A DNA stretch of 64,000 nt. Origin: Castanea sativa. Its lineage: Eukaryota > Streptophyta > Magnoliopsida > Fagales > Fagaceae. Of this stretch, positions 24,207 through 35,848 are shown one piece after another. The notes beneath the pieces are model-generated. The model had not been told where the DNA came from and ran no database searches. It was given only the letters and a program-made list of their open reading frames with translations. The position numbers and the translations under genes were made by a program. The stretch covers positions 19,813,001-19,877,000 of the forward strand of contig NC_134013.1 of NCBI RefSeq assembly GCF_040712315.1, given 5' to 3'. The stretch's first letter is position 1; every line of letters begins with the position of its first letter.

Positions 24207-26830
24207 GTAAGTTCCTAATTTTTTTCTTTACTCCTTTCTCCTCGGATTCTATCCTCAGCTCCCTTCTTAATCACTTTCTTTCTTAAAACTCGCCCTTTCG
24301 TTTCTTACTGATGGGTAGATTCAAGTGTTTAGTTGACACCACCGCTGGGATGGAGGGTTTTAGGGCCAAGTACCACATTCCCAGCGACGTAGGTTTAAGA
24401 TATTGCCCGGCGGAAGCCGTGGCTGGGTCTAGGAAAACGGGAGAGGTTATCATCCCTATGATTGCCTTCATAGAAGGTGGGATGACCCTCCCAATGAAAA
24501 GCGTAACCAGGGAATACCTCCGCAACCACCGGTTGTGTCCTGACCAGTGCGCTCCCAACGTCTTTAGAGTTTTAGGAAGCGTCGACGCTCTAAATGAGCA
24601 GATGGGCTTAAACCTTACTTGGCATGACGTCGTTTTTATGTACGAATGCCATAAGCTTACTAGAGTAGGATATTATATCAAATATCGATCTAGTGTAGTT
24701 AGGTTAATTTCTTGTTTGCCCAAGTCCAATAAAGGCATGAAGGAAGACTACCTCATCGCCTCAGGCAACTGGCACGACGGCCCCCACTGCCTAGTCAAAT
24801 GGGGAGATCCAGGTGTGACTCCTTAGGATCTAACTCCCCCCCCCCGGTAACTCCATCTAAACATCTTGAAATGTTCATTTACATTTACAAACCGTTTAAC
24901 TTTAATTTATCACATGTTTTACAAATCTGACCATGTTTATCTGTTTTGGTGTCTTTCTTTGCAGATAAACAACACGTGCGCCTGCGCTTGAGCCACTATA
25001 ACGTCGCTGACTTGAACTGAGTGCTTCGCTCAGAGATTTTTGTGAGTGAAGACCTGCAGCTTCGAGCGGCTCACTTGATACTAGGGTACGACCCTATATC
25101 CACAGACTTCCAAGAGATAGAGAACGCGATTGTTGCGGGTGACCGGAGGCGTAGGAGAATTAACGTAGCCAGGCCGCACTTCCTAGCCGACCACGACATT
25201 CCCAACGACCCCCACACAATCCTATACACGCAACCCCTCGCGGCGATCCCCCTTGCAGCGCACTCTCAGGAAACCGTTATCCTAGAGGAGCAAGTGTCCT
25301 CATCGAACACGTTGGACAAGGAGATAGAACAGTATCAACTCGAGGATGCCCAAAGACCTCGTGGAAACCCGTTTGTCGTCCTTTCCGACGAGGAAGAAGA
25401 GCTCGCCGAGACCTCTGGGATCGCTGGCCTAGTGATAGCAAGTCCAGACGACAGCTCCATTGAAGAAGATATGGACATGCTTAAGGGTCTCATGACCGTG
25501 AGAGGCGAGAGAGTCGCCAAGAAGGGAGCGAGGGGATCTCAAGCTCCCCCATCCTTGCCACCACCCCCTCCTCCAGCCGACCTCAAGCCTCCTACTGAAG
25601 AGCCAAAAAAGAAGAGGAAGGTGGAGACCGAGGAGGCTGGTGGCGACAAACAGAAAAAATAGAAACAACAGCCACCACCGGCTCAGCAACAAAAGCTGGA
25701 TAAGGGCAAAGGGCGTGCCCGTTCAGTTGAAAGTGGGGAGATCTGAGACATGGCTGAGGTGCGCCGTGCACCGGCCATGTGGTCTCCTGAACTGAGATTG
25801 GATGGAGCGCCAATTCCCCTCCAGTCTAACATCAGGGCGTTCCAACAAGGCCATGCCCTCCACCTGGCCGATGCGTTGGAGCGTCCTCTTCTGCTGCCCA
25901 AGGACATGAAAGCCTAGGAAAAGATGAGCCAGCCTCAGCTGTTCCTTTCTTTGAAAAGGGACTTAGCTCTGGTAAGTTTCATTTGGTACTTATACTCTAG
26001 GGTTATTTGTAAATACTTTACTGCATTTAACCCCCTGACATTTATCACAGGTCGTCCAAGAAGTTTTCGCTGCCGAGAAGTTCGTGGAGGATTCTCGGAA
26101 GCGAGCTGGAATGGAGCAGGAGATAAGGCAAGAGATAGAAAAGTCCCTATGCCAGGCCCTGGCAGAAAATGGGAAGCTCACCTCTCAGCTGGCCGATCTA
26201 AAAAGAGAGAAGGACGGTGCCGAAGCCAGCTTGAAAACGATGAAGAACCAAGTGGAAGGGCAACGTAAGCTCCTTCGCCAAAAGGATGACGAGCTTTCCC
26301 AAGCCCAAAGGGAACGCTCTGACTTGGAGAAGGAGCTTGAGCAGATGAAGGAGGAAGCGCACAACTTCAGGCATTCACTAGAGGCTGCGAAGCAGACTAG
26401 TTATCAGGAGGGGGTGGCTGCAACACAGGACCAGCTGACAGAAGCTTTCGCGGCCTTGTGTTGAGAATACTGTTAGCAGGTCTAGGGGGAGGCTTTAAAC
26501 ACAGCAGGAGTTCCTCAAGCTTCCGAGCTGAGGAAGCCCGAAAGCATTTGGCTCCCCCTTGACATACAGGAGATAGAAGACACTCCTGTTGTTGCCTCTC
26601 CTGCCCTTCCTCCCGTGGTGCCAGAACTCATTCCTGATCCTACAGAACCTGAAAGTTCCCATAAAGAGAAGGACGGGTGTGGAGATGCCGAGAAGGAGCA
26701 AAGCCAGAACGTGGAGCCCATCATTCCTTCAACAGACAAAGGGAAACAAGTCTTGTCTACCTTTGAGTTGGAGTTGAAGAGCACCGAGGCTGGCAGCATT
26801 TCCCTTCAAGACCCCCCTCCAAAAGCTTAG
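24207..26830 (+). pseudogene. Spliced antisense gene of element 1 (gypsy-type transposon domain protein)
   Basis: Runs opposite to gag-pol. A possible 5'-leader intron is 24207-24258. Coding exons are 24311-24812, 24965-25971 and 26051-26830; both coding introns have GT...AG ends and keep the frame. Exon 1 has a conserved-looking globular domain (VEGG-type IEGGMTLPMKSVTREYL, LNEQMGLNLTWHDVVFMYEC, VRLISCLPKSNKGMKEDYL), which resembles the plant family called putative gypsy-type transposon protein (Pfam Transposase_28) as I recall it. Exon 2 has acidic, proline-rich and basic stretches (PPPPPPADLKPP, PKKKRKVETEE, a likely nuclear signal). Exon 3 begins with a long coiled coil. In-frame stops near 25018, 25660, 25744, 25916 and 26462 break it. 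Antisense ORFs at this place are known in Tat elements; their role is not established. Confidence 0.7.
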
Positions 26831-27180
26831 GGCCTAGCTTAGGACTTTTTCTATACTTCCAATTTTTCATATAATGATGTATTCTATTTATAATCAATGA
26901 AGAACAGTTTTATTCACTTTTCATCCGAGTTGTATTTATTTTACTTTGTCCTTTTTATGCTTGTCATGAAAGTTTTCACTAACACATAGCTAAAGAAAGA
27001 ACATAATAAATAAGTCTAACTCCAGCAGTTGAACAATTATAACCTTTAAACAGCCACGCGCATACTTGCTTTGCAAAGTAAAACATTCAAGAACCTGACA
27101 AAAACTAACTCAATTTGGATATTATACAGTGCCTTACTTAGAAAACCCACATGATAGTTAAACTTTGTAATCTGAGATAC

Positions 27181-27755
27181 CAATTTTAGTAGAGTGTAAG
27201 GTCCGAGGACCATACCTTCCAAAATTTTTGTTTAATACTTAAAGATGTACAACTTAAGATCCAATTTAACAGATGGTAAGATATTGATTTCCACAAAGTG
27301 TGTGATACGAATAAGAACAGTGACTAAAAATGTTAATTTCCCTGAATAGGGCTCTTTTTAACAAATGATAAGACATCAATCTCCACAGGGTTTGTGGTCC
27401 GAGGACCATACAAAACCAAGTTTCTGTTTGACATTTAGGAATAGTAACCTTAAATGTTAATTTCCCCAAAGTAGAAGGTCTGAGGACCCGGCATAACTAA
27501 TGTTCTGTTTAAAAAATGATAAGGTATCAATTTTCACAAGGTTAGTGGTCCGAGGACTATACTTAACCAAGTTTCTGTTTGATACTTAGGAATAGTAACC
27601 TCAAATGTTAATTTCCCCAAAGTAGAAGGTTCGATGACCCGGTATAACTAAGGTTCTGTTTAACAAATGATAAGATATCAATTTACACAAGGTTAGTGGT
27701 CCGAGGACCATACTTAACCAAGTTTCTGTTTGATACTTAGGAATAGTAACCGTAA
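27181..27755. repeat. Tandem repeat of 151 bp, about four copies
   Basis: GTCCGAGGACCATA-type blocks start at 27201, 27397, 27548 and 27699, and AGTTTCTGTTTGATACTTAGG recurs at a 151-bp spacing. The first interval is longer (196 bp). It lies between integrase and the antisense gene, in the variable 3' region of the element. Confidence 0.85.
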
Positions 27756-27807
27756 GCCCCTGATGTATTCATAACTTTGAACGGCTAATCAACAAAAGCA
27801 CCTTTTA

Positions 27808-28893
27808 TTAATAATAATACCTTCGAAGGTTATTTACATTCCATGGGCGTTGTACAATTCTTTCATCTAGGTCAGCTAGTCGATACGACCCTATGCCTGC
27901 TACTGAAACAATGCGATAGGGCCCTTCCCAGTTTGGTCCTAGCTTACCCCATGCTGGGTTCTTAGTAGTGCCCACAACCTTTCTTAGTACAAGGTCCCCA
28001 GGCGCGAGTGGCCTTAGCCTCATGTGGGCGTCATACCCCCACTTAAGCTTCTGTTGATAATAAGCCATTTGGACCATAGCTGCCTCGCGCCATTCCTCAA
28101 CTAATTCCAGGTCTTTCTCCAGGAGGCCATTGTTATTCTCTGGGCTAAAAGAACTTGTCTTTAGGGTGGGGAAACCAGATTCCAGAGGTATCACTACCTC
28201 GGCCCCATAAGTCATAGAGAATGGAGTTTCTCCGGTGGACCTTCGTGGCGTAGTTCGATACGTCCATAAAACATGTGGTAGTTCTTCTATCCATCTGCCT
28301 TTCGCATCGTCCAACCTTTTCTTGAGCCCACTGACTATGACCTTGTTAACGGCCTCGGCTTGCCCATTTCCCTAAGGATAAGCTGGGGTGGAGTATCTAT
28401 TTATGATGCCCATATCACCATAATATTGCCTAAAAGCCTTGCTGTCGAATTGAACGCCATTATCCGAAATAAGTGTGTGTGGTACACCGAATCTGGTAAC
28501 GATGTTTTTCCAAACAAATTTCTTGGAATCAACGTCTCTGATATTTGCTAAGGGCTCCGCCTTGACCCATTTAGTGAAATAGTCGGTCCCTACAAGCAGC
28601 CATTTTTTGTTTCCTGCAGCCCTCGGAAATGGCCCCACTATGTCCAATCCCCATTACGCGAAAGGCCAAGGACTGGAGAGATGATTGAGAACCCCTCCAG
28701 GTTGATGAATATTGGGGGCGAACCTCTGGCATTGATCGCATTTTCTGGCATAGTCCTGAGCCTCTCTTTGCATATTAGGCCACCAATATCCCTGAGTCAG
28801 GGCTCTATGGGCTAAGGACCTCCCTCCAGTGTGGCTCCCACAAATTCCTTCATGCAGTTCTTCTAAAAGCGTCTCCGTTGATTCAGGGTGCAC
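27808..28893 (-). pseudogene. Integrase of element 1, broken by two stops
   Basis: N-terminal HHCC zinc module (HEGICGSHTGG ... CDQCQRF), then the catalytic core with LDIVGPFP, SDNGVQFDSKAF and QAEAVNK giving the D, D, E residues. The C-terminal region ends with GPYRIVSVAGIGSYRLADLD. Two stops, at about 28645 (before WGLDIVGP) and 28372-28374 (in YP-stop-GNGQAE), interrupt it. In functional relatives a Gln stands at the second place and probably at the first. Confidence 0.88.
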
Positions 28894-28896
28894 ACA

Positions 28897-30988
28897 TTAT
28901 AAGTATGGTCCTGAGAAGGATCGTTTGTACAATTTTTGATACTCGGACAACCGGAAATGTGGCGCCTTTCGACGAATCTTATCTGCTTCAGACTTGTCCT
29001 TAGGAAGGATGTCATTTTTCAGAAAAGATATCACCGGGTCAATCCAATTAGGTCCAGGCCTTATCAGATGGATACGAGCTGCGTTGACAGAGGTAAGAGT
29101 TGGCTCTAGCAAATCCTCTACAAGGATAATCCTGGGCAAACCCTGAGCCGAAGACGTTGCTAACGTGGCCAAAGAATCTGCATGGGTGTTTCCACTTCTA
29201 GAAACGTGAGATAAGACGAAAGAATCAAGTTTAGCTTGTTGACGTTTGACCTGGGCCAAGTACTCTTGCATTCTTGGATCCTTAGCCTCCATGGTCCCCG
29301 TGACCTGGCCGACCACTAACTGAGAATCCGAGAACACATGAACTTCCTTTCCACCCATCCTATGTACCATGCTCATGCCCACCAAGACTGCTTCGTACTC
29401 GGCCTCATTATTAGTAGCCGAGAACACCAGTCTCAGAGATTTTTCGAAGACAATTCCCTCAGGGAATATTAAGACAAGTCCAACACCAGACTCTCTCTGA
29501 TTAGCTGCCCCATCCATATACACTTTCCAAGTTGGAGGTGCTGCGCCTGTGATCACACCATCTGATTTTTCATCCATGTGCGATTCCTTCAGAGTTTCTT
29601 CTGGCAATGGTTCGGCAAATTCTGCCACCAAATCAGCAAGGACCTGGCCTTTCACCGAGGTGCGCGGCATATATTTAATGTCAAAGGCTCCCAAAATGGT
29701 GCCCCATTTAGCCACCCTGCCAAAGTAATCGGCACTGCATAGTATTGACTTGAGGGGCAGTTGGGTCAGAACCACCATGGTGTGGGACTGGAAATAGTGA
29801 GGAAGCTTCCGCGTGGCATGAACTATGGCCAGAAGTGCTTTCTCCAAGAGTAGATAGCGCACCTCGGCCTCATTCAAAGACTTACTGACGTAGTAGACCG
29901 GTCTCTGCACCCCACTTTCATCCCTTATGAGGACCAGGCTTACCGCGTGAACGACCATTTCCAAATATGCAAATAGGACCTCGTCCGCTTCGGGGCGAGA
30001 CAAAATAGGTGGCCAAGAAAGATATTGCTTAAGCTGTTGGAAGGCTAACACGCAATCCTCGGTCCATTTAAACCCCTTCCATTTATTCAACAATTGGAAG
30101 AAAGGACGGCACTGGTCGGCTGACTGAGAGATAAATTTGCTAAGCGCGGCGATCATTCCGGTCAACTTCTGGACCTCTTTTGGGTTCCGAGGCGGCTGTA
30201 AGTCCTTAATAGCTTTGACCTGTGTCGGGTTTACCTCTATACCTCTATGAGTAACCATATAACCCAGGAACTTTCCAGAACCCACACCAAAGGAACACTT
30301 TGCGGCATTAAGGCGTAGCTTGTGCTTCCTAAGCACCTGAAAGGTGTCAGCCAAATCTTTAACGTGTGAGGGTATTGTTTTACTCTTTACCACCATATCA
30401 TCCACGTATACCTCAATGGTCTTCCCAAGTTGCTGTTCGAACATTCTGGTCATCATTCTTTGATAGGTAGCCCTCAGCATTCTTCAACCCAAACGGCATG
30501 ACCTTATAATGGTAGTTCCCTGTTGGAGTAATGAAAGCATTCTTCTCTTGATCCTCTAATGCTAATGGAATCTGATGGTAACCTTGGAAGGCATCCAAAA
30601 AACTCATACGAGGATGTCCAACAGTGGCGTCCACAAGCTGATCAATACGCGGCATTGGGAACGAATCCTTCGGGCAGGCCTTGTTTAAATCTGTGAAGTC
30701 CGTACATACTCTCCACGTTCCATTCTTCTTTTTAACCACAACCATATGTGCCAACCATTCGGGGTAGAAAACTTCTTTAATAGCCCCAGCCCTCTTGAGC
30801 TTGAGCACTTCCCCTTTGACAGCCTCGGAATATTCCTTGGAAGAACACCGAGGTGGCTGCCTTCTCGGAACAATGGCGGGGTTGACATTCAAATGATGAC
30901 AAATAAAGCTTGGGTCTACGCCCGGAGCCTCATAAGGGTCCCACGTAAAAACATCAATGTTGTCTTTTAGAAATTCCAACAAATCCAT
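28897..30988 (-). pseudogene. Reverse transcriptase, RNase H and archaeal-type RNase H of element 1
   Basis: RT motifs in order: WRVCTDFTDLNKACPKDSFP, SFLDAFQGYHQIPL, YKVMPFGLKNA and YVDDMVVKS with the catalytic Asp pair. A one-base insertion near 30475, just after GLKNA, shifts the frame. The gypsy RNase H follows (YYVSKSLNEAEVRY, LADLVAEF). Next is a second RNase H starting KVYMDGAANQRESGVG (near 29530) with NNEAEYEAVL, FSDSQLVVGQV and GNTHADSLA, so all four acidic residues are kept. This second domain marks the Tat lineage. Confidence 0.9.
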
Positions 30989-31140
30989 CTTCTCCTAGTG
31001 TGGCAAGCGTATGCCAACTTGAAAGAATCTTTCAGGGTCATCCGCTATCAAAAACTTCTCCAAACCCTCACAAATGGCCTCCTCTCCTGTCATCGCACCG
31101 GGTGCATTCGAAGCTGTTAATTGCTATAAGTCTTTGATGA

Positions 31141-31550
31141 TTAAAGCCGAGGACTCAGCTTCTGTCTGATGTAGCACTGTAGCTGATATGCATTGCCTGG
31201 CCATCGATTGGCTGCCGAGGATCTCTTCAACATATTCCCCCGAAGGGAATTTAACCTTAACATGCAAGGTAGAGGAGACAGCACCCAAAGCGTTGGGGAA
31301 TACGCGTCAACCACAATGAAATCCACCTCAACCCTTTCTGAGCCAGATTGAACGGGCAAACGAATCTGTCCCTTCGGTACAATGACTTTTCCTTCAAAGC
31401 TTATGAGTGGCGAGTCATAAGGAGTAAGATCTTCCAGCTTCACCCTTAGCCCCTTAAATAAATCAGGGTACATGATATCTACACCGCTGCTCTGATCAAT
31501 CATCACCCTTCTTACGTCATAATTCCCTATCCTAAAGTGACCACAAGAGC
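31141..31550 (-). pseudogene. Aspartic protease region of element 1
   Basis: Reads VMIDQSSGVDIMYPDLFKGL, where family members usually have ID(Q/G)GS, so the catalytic Asp is present but the Gly after it is changed to Ser. VEVDFIVVDAYSPTLWVL follows, the usual flap-to-end stretch. Frame breaks lie on both sides, separating it from gag and RT. Confidence 0.75.
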
Positions 31551-33108
31551 ATCGTCATGGGGTTGGATGGTCCCAACCTTATCCTCCTCTGAAAATCCTA
31601 AGACGGGCAAATTCACCTTCAACCTCTTCGGCTTGCAGCCTGCCTCTTCGACTTGAGGATGCGAAACTACTATCACCTTAGTGGGGCGTGAACCGGTCCG
31701 GCCAGGCGCAGCAAAGATAACGTTAATTGTTCCTAATGCCGGCCGAGATTGATTATTCTTCTGATTATTTGAGCCGGACTAACTGCCCTGCCCGTTAGGT
31801 TGATAAAGGTGCTGCTTCAGTTTTTCTTCACTGACAAGCTGCTCCAAGTGGTTCCAAAGGGTCCGACAGTTCTTGGTAGTATGGCCCACGTCCTGATGGT
31901 ACTGACAAAAGAGATTATGATTCCTCTTTGCAGGGTCCCCTGCCATCTTACTAGGCCACCTGAAGTAGGGCTCCTCACGGATTTTCTCTAGTAACTGGTG
32001 TACAGGTTCTCAGGACATAGTATTTACGGTCTGAGGGGGTGCCGAGCCAGACTGCCCTGTATAATCTCTTCTCGGCTTGTTGTTGTGATATCTGTCCGAC
32101 CTGAAATCCCTTCTCTCCTGCGGGATAACCTTCGCCTTACCCTTTCCTTGTTGTTAGTCTTCCTTTACCCTTTTGTATTCATCAATACGATCCATGAGGT
32201 GACGCACACTACGGACGAGCTTTTTAGTCAAGGACTTCCTTAAGTCATGATCAGTAGGAAGGCCTACCTTAAAGGTATTAAGTGCCACCTCATCGAAATC
32301 ACCATCTATCTTGTTAAACATCTCCCAATACCGGTCAGAGTATGCTTTCAACGTCTCTCCCTCCCTCATGGCCATAGATAACAATGAGTCCAATGGTCGA
32401 GGCACTCTGCTACACGTGATAAATCGCGAAGCAAATGCTCTAGTAAGCTCCCCAAATGACCCTACGGACCCTGATTTAAGGCCGTTGAACCACCTCATAA
32501 CAACAGGTCCCAAGCTAGATGGGAAAACTTTACACATCAGGGTCTCGTTATGAGAATGCACCGCCATCCTCTAGTTAAAGTGACTCACATGCTCCACCGG
32601 ATCAGTCCGGCCATTGTAGATGGTGAAAGCAGGCTGGGTAAACCTCCTGGGGAGTCTCCCATTCTCAATCCTTCGTGAAAATGGCGATTTAGAGAGTTGG
32701 TGCAACGCTCGGCTCATAACATCATTTCCCAAGCCCCTGGGAGTGAGCTTCTTACGCCTACGAGCTGGTGGGTCGTCCTCCTCACCAGAGGACGTTGCGC
32801 TGGGGGGCGACCATGGCCTTGAGCTGTAGCCACTTCCCCGGGCCCCCCCCCCCCGAAGAAGGGTTAGATGAGGATGGTGAACGTTTCCGTCTGATATGGC
32901 GCAGTTTCCTTTTAAGATGATTAATCTCTTTCGGCATGGCCTTAGCGCCATCCTTGTGGGTGGTGCTGCCTCTGCCATGAGTATGGCCTGCTTTAGGGTA
33001 TTTCGTGTGAACGCTTCCCTCTCGATCTCTCTGACGCTCAAGACGCTCGAAGAGATCCTCAGGTTGTGATCCTTGAGACTCTACGTGCTGTGAACTTAAG
33101 CCTGCCAT
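31551..33108 (-). pseudogene. Gag of element 1 with frameshift and stops
   Basis: ATG at 33108, 46 bp after the LTR. The N-terminal part is charged; a run of twelve C on plus (32843-32854) coincides with a frame change. The capsid-like Retrotrans_gag region follows (MRWFNGLKSGSVGSFGELTR, ASRFITCSRVPRPLDSLLSM, GETLKAYSDRYWEMFNKI). Stops at 32571-32573, 32154-32156 and further ones near 32015 and 31780 cut the frame. The downstream part has CQYHQDVGHTTKNC, a zinc-knuckle-like stretch. Confidence 0.85.
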
Positions 33109-33134
33109 AATATTCTAGCTCCTTCAAGACTAGA

Positions 33135-33154
33135 TTCCCACAGACGGTGCCAAT
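33135..33154 (-). other. Primer-binding site of element 1
   Basis: Directly after the 5' LTR on minus: ATTGGCACCGTCTGTGGGAA. The position and the TGGCRCCGTCTGTGGG form are usual for plant gypsy primer sites. I do not assign the tRNA. Confidence 0.7.
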
Positions 33155-33917
33155 TGTAAGTGCACAATTGTACCTGGACCCGAAGACAACCGTGGGCTCA
33201 GGCCCAATGAGCCTTAAACAATGAAATTTATAGAGAGTGGATCCGAAATCTAGTTTAAGGATGTGGGGAACTTATTGAACAGGCTAAGGTACAATAATGA
33301 TTGCAAATGGTAAATGATTATTGCAAAACAGCTTTCTTGGACGTAAGCCGAAGACAATTTCTGTATTATTTCTCTTTCTTTCTTGAAGGTTACAATTCTT
33401 AGTTTCTTCCTTAGTAATTGGTCGATCCCCCTCCTCTTTGGCCTCTACCCCTTTTAAATACTTCTTCTCTTGGTGCTTTATCCACGTGTTGCCCAAATCT
33501 TCCCTTCCCCCTCTGACACCACCTTCTTCAAGTGTTTTAAATAGTAACCAGAAGGTTCAATTCTACTGTTCAGGGGTCACTTCCCCATTAATGTAGCTTG
33601 GGAGGTGGGTGCAGGGTCTTTAATGTGGAGGTAGCAGCCTTTTCCTAAGATATTTCTCTAACACTGGTGCCTCTAAAGGGTACAAGGATCCCCCCTTTAA
33701 CCAACAGTCTTTTTGGAACTCTGTCTTGATCATTCTAGCGAGTCTCCGAGTCCTCCTGGGTCTATTTGAGGAGAAACTCATCATCGGATGTATCCTCGGA
33801 CCCTCGGCGTATGGGCCGATTTGCAGTATTAACAGGCTTTTAATCAAGAACAGATTGACCCTCCTTGTTAGTGCCCAAAGGCCCAAAATGCCTACTTGGG
33901 TCATTTTACTCCCCACA
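33155..33917 (-). repeat. Element 1, 5' LTR (763 bp)
   Basis: Direct repeat of 23041-23804, running TGTAAGTGCAC ... TACTCCCCACA on plus and followed by the target duplication GTTGC. On the sense strand it carries a G-box-type ACACGTGGATAAAG and a TATTTAA-type TATA-like motif. Confidence 0.92.
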
Positions 33918-34372
33918 GTTGCCTTAAGAGTACCGTTAACATGATCCAATATTGATGGCAATTCCTGCTATTTAAGTGGTTAAACTCTTCAAATCTGTGT
34001 TCTTTCGTACACCCTGCTGGCAATTAATCCAATACATTGTTATTGTTATTAGCTTTTACCTAGAGTCGTAACAACCTTGGCTGCTTCTTGATAGGGTCAT
34101 GATGAGTGTACTTAGGAAGATACTAAATTCTACATTTCCCCGCGTCATAGAAATTGTGCGCCAATGGCATGACCCTTTGTGTAAAAATAATTAAAAGATT
34201 ATGTGATAAAAGTTATAAAGCTCAACCCTAGCGAAATTAAATATTATAAACAAAAGTCACTACTTCAATTTAAAAAAAATCTAAATATAGAGTCACTTAA
34301 TTCAAGATTCAATAATACTTTTGTCAAAACATAACATGCATATAAAAAAAAAAAAAAAACTCAAATGAAACT

Positions 34373-35127
34373 TGTGGGGAGTAAAAGGACTCGAGTAGGC
34401 ATTTGGGCCTTTGGGCTCTGACAAGAAGGACCAATTCGTTCTTGATTAAAAGGCCGTTAGAATTGCAAATCGGCCCATACGCCGAGGGTTCGAGGATGTG
34501 TCCGAGGATAAATCTCTCCTCGGATAGACCCGGGAGGATTTGAAGATACGCTAGAAAGATCAAGGCAGAGTTCCGGAAAGACCGTTGGTTAAGAAGGGGA
34601 TCCCTGTACCCTCTAGATGCACTGGTGTTAGAGAAATATCTTAGGAAAAGGCTGCCACCTCCACATTAAAGATGCTGCACTTACCTCCCTAGCCACATTA
34701 ATGGGGAAGTGACACCTGAACAGTAGAACTGAAACTTCTGGTTATTATTTAAACACTTGAAGAAGGTGGTGTCAGGGGAGGGATAAGATTTGTGCAACAC
34801 GTGGATAAAGTACTAAGAGAAGAAGTATTTAAGGAGGGGGAAGGCCAAAGAGGGAGGGGGATTAGGGACCAAGGAAGAAACTAAGAATTGTAACCTTCAA
34901 GGAAGAAAGAGAAATAATACAGAAATTGTCCTCGGCTTATGTCCGAGGAAGCTCCTTTGCAATAATCATTTACTATTCGCAAGTTTTTTTACACCTTAGC
35001 TTGTTTATTAAGTTTCTAGTACCCCTAACTAGATTTCAGATCCACACTCTATAAATTTCATTGTTTAAGGCTCATTGGACCTGAGCTCACAGTTGTCTTT
35101 GGGTCCAGGTGCAATTGTGCACTTACA
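34373..35127 (+). mobile_element. Solo LTR of the element 1 family (755 bp)
   Basis: TGTGGGGAGTAAAAGGACTC ... GTGCACTTACA, with the duplicated target AAACT at 34368-34372 and 35128-35132. It is an independent insertion in the opposite orientation to element 1. No internal sequence remains. Confidence 0.9.
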
Positions 35128-35132
35128 AAACT

Positions 35133-35539
35133 CTTATTTTTTGGCTGAATAAGAAAGTGGGGTATTTGGTGTGGATTTATTGACCCTACGCCACGTGACA
35201 GAAATAAGTAATACTATGTGTACCACCAGGACTTTGCTAGAGCTATCGCTTGAACTCATCAAGTGAACTCCTACTAGCAAGCCACACCCTTGCGGTGGTA
35301 AATGAAACTCTTATATGTATATAGAGGGAAAAAGAATACGATTATCTATGATTTGAAGATGTCATTAGTTTGGATCATCAATCCACCATCGTAATATTTT
35401 ATAAAAGAAAAATAATTCACATTAGAACTTAATTAGAAGACTTGGTCATTTCTTGTGAGCAACTATAGTAGTCCTTAAATTAGAAATATGACCCTTACAT
35501 AGACAGAGGAAGTAATGCAAATTCAATTAATTAATACAA

Positions 35540-35604
<65 letters not shown>

Positions 35605-35710
35605 CTAGTGGCTAATATTTTATGTTTGTGATGTTGAAGCATTCTAGCCCCCAAAAAAGCATGTATTTGATCTCTTTTCTTCTATATGTCCCACACCATA
35701 TTCTATATTT
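35133..35710. other. Region upstream of the chitinase pseudogene
   Basis: Non-coding. Includes a 58-bp (AT)n microsatellite at 35545-35602. A TATA-like ACTATAAAAG at 35712-35721 precedes the pseudogene and may be its old core promoter. Confidence 0.55.
35545..35602. repeat. (AT)n microsatellite, 58 bp
   Basis: Perfect AT run. Confidence 0.95.
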
Positions 35711-35848
35711 CTACTATAAAAGTTGGAGAAACTACCTTCAAAACGCCAAAGCATTCCAACAATATGCAACATAGTGAACCCAACCTATAAATGCACATCC
35801 CAAAGTGAACCCAAGCCATTGAACTCTTCCTTAGCTCACAATCCCACA

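Larger units (their letters stand above)
23041..33917 (-). mobile_element. Full-length defective Tat-type Ty3/gypsy LTR retrotransposon (element 1)
   Basis: Both LTRs, a primer site, gag, protease, RT, two RNase H domains and integrase are present in gypsy order on the minus strand, 10.9 kb in all. The duplicated target GTTGC lies at 23036-23040 and 33918-33922. Placement in the Tat lineage rests on the second, archaeal-type RNase H domain after the usual one and on the antisense gene between integrase and the 3' LTR. The reading frames are broken by many stops and some frameshifts, so this copy is not autonomous. The LTRs differ at a noticeable number of sites, so the insertion is not very recent. 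Confidence 0.92.

Noticed and set aside
24283..24558. Minus-strand ORF of 91 codons
   Set aside because: Shadow of exon 1 of the antisense gene, which has family resemblance in the plus frame.
25429..25907. Several minus-strand ORFs rich in Trp, Leu and Ser
   Set aside because: Opposite-strand shadows of the Pro- and Lys-rich exon 2; no motif.
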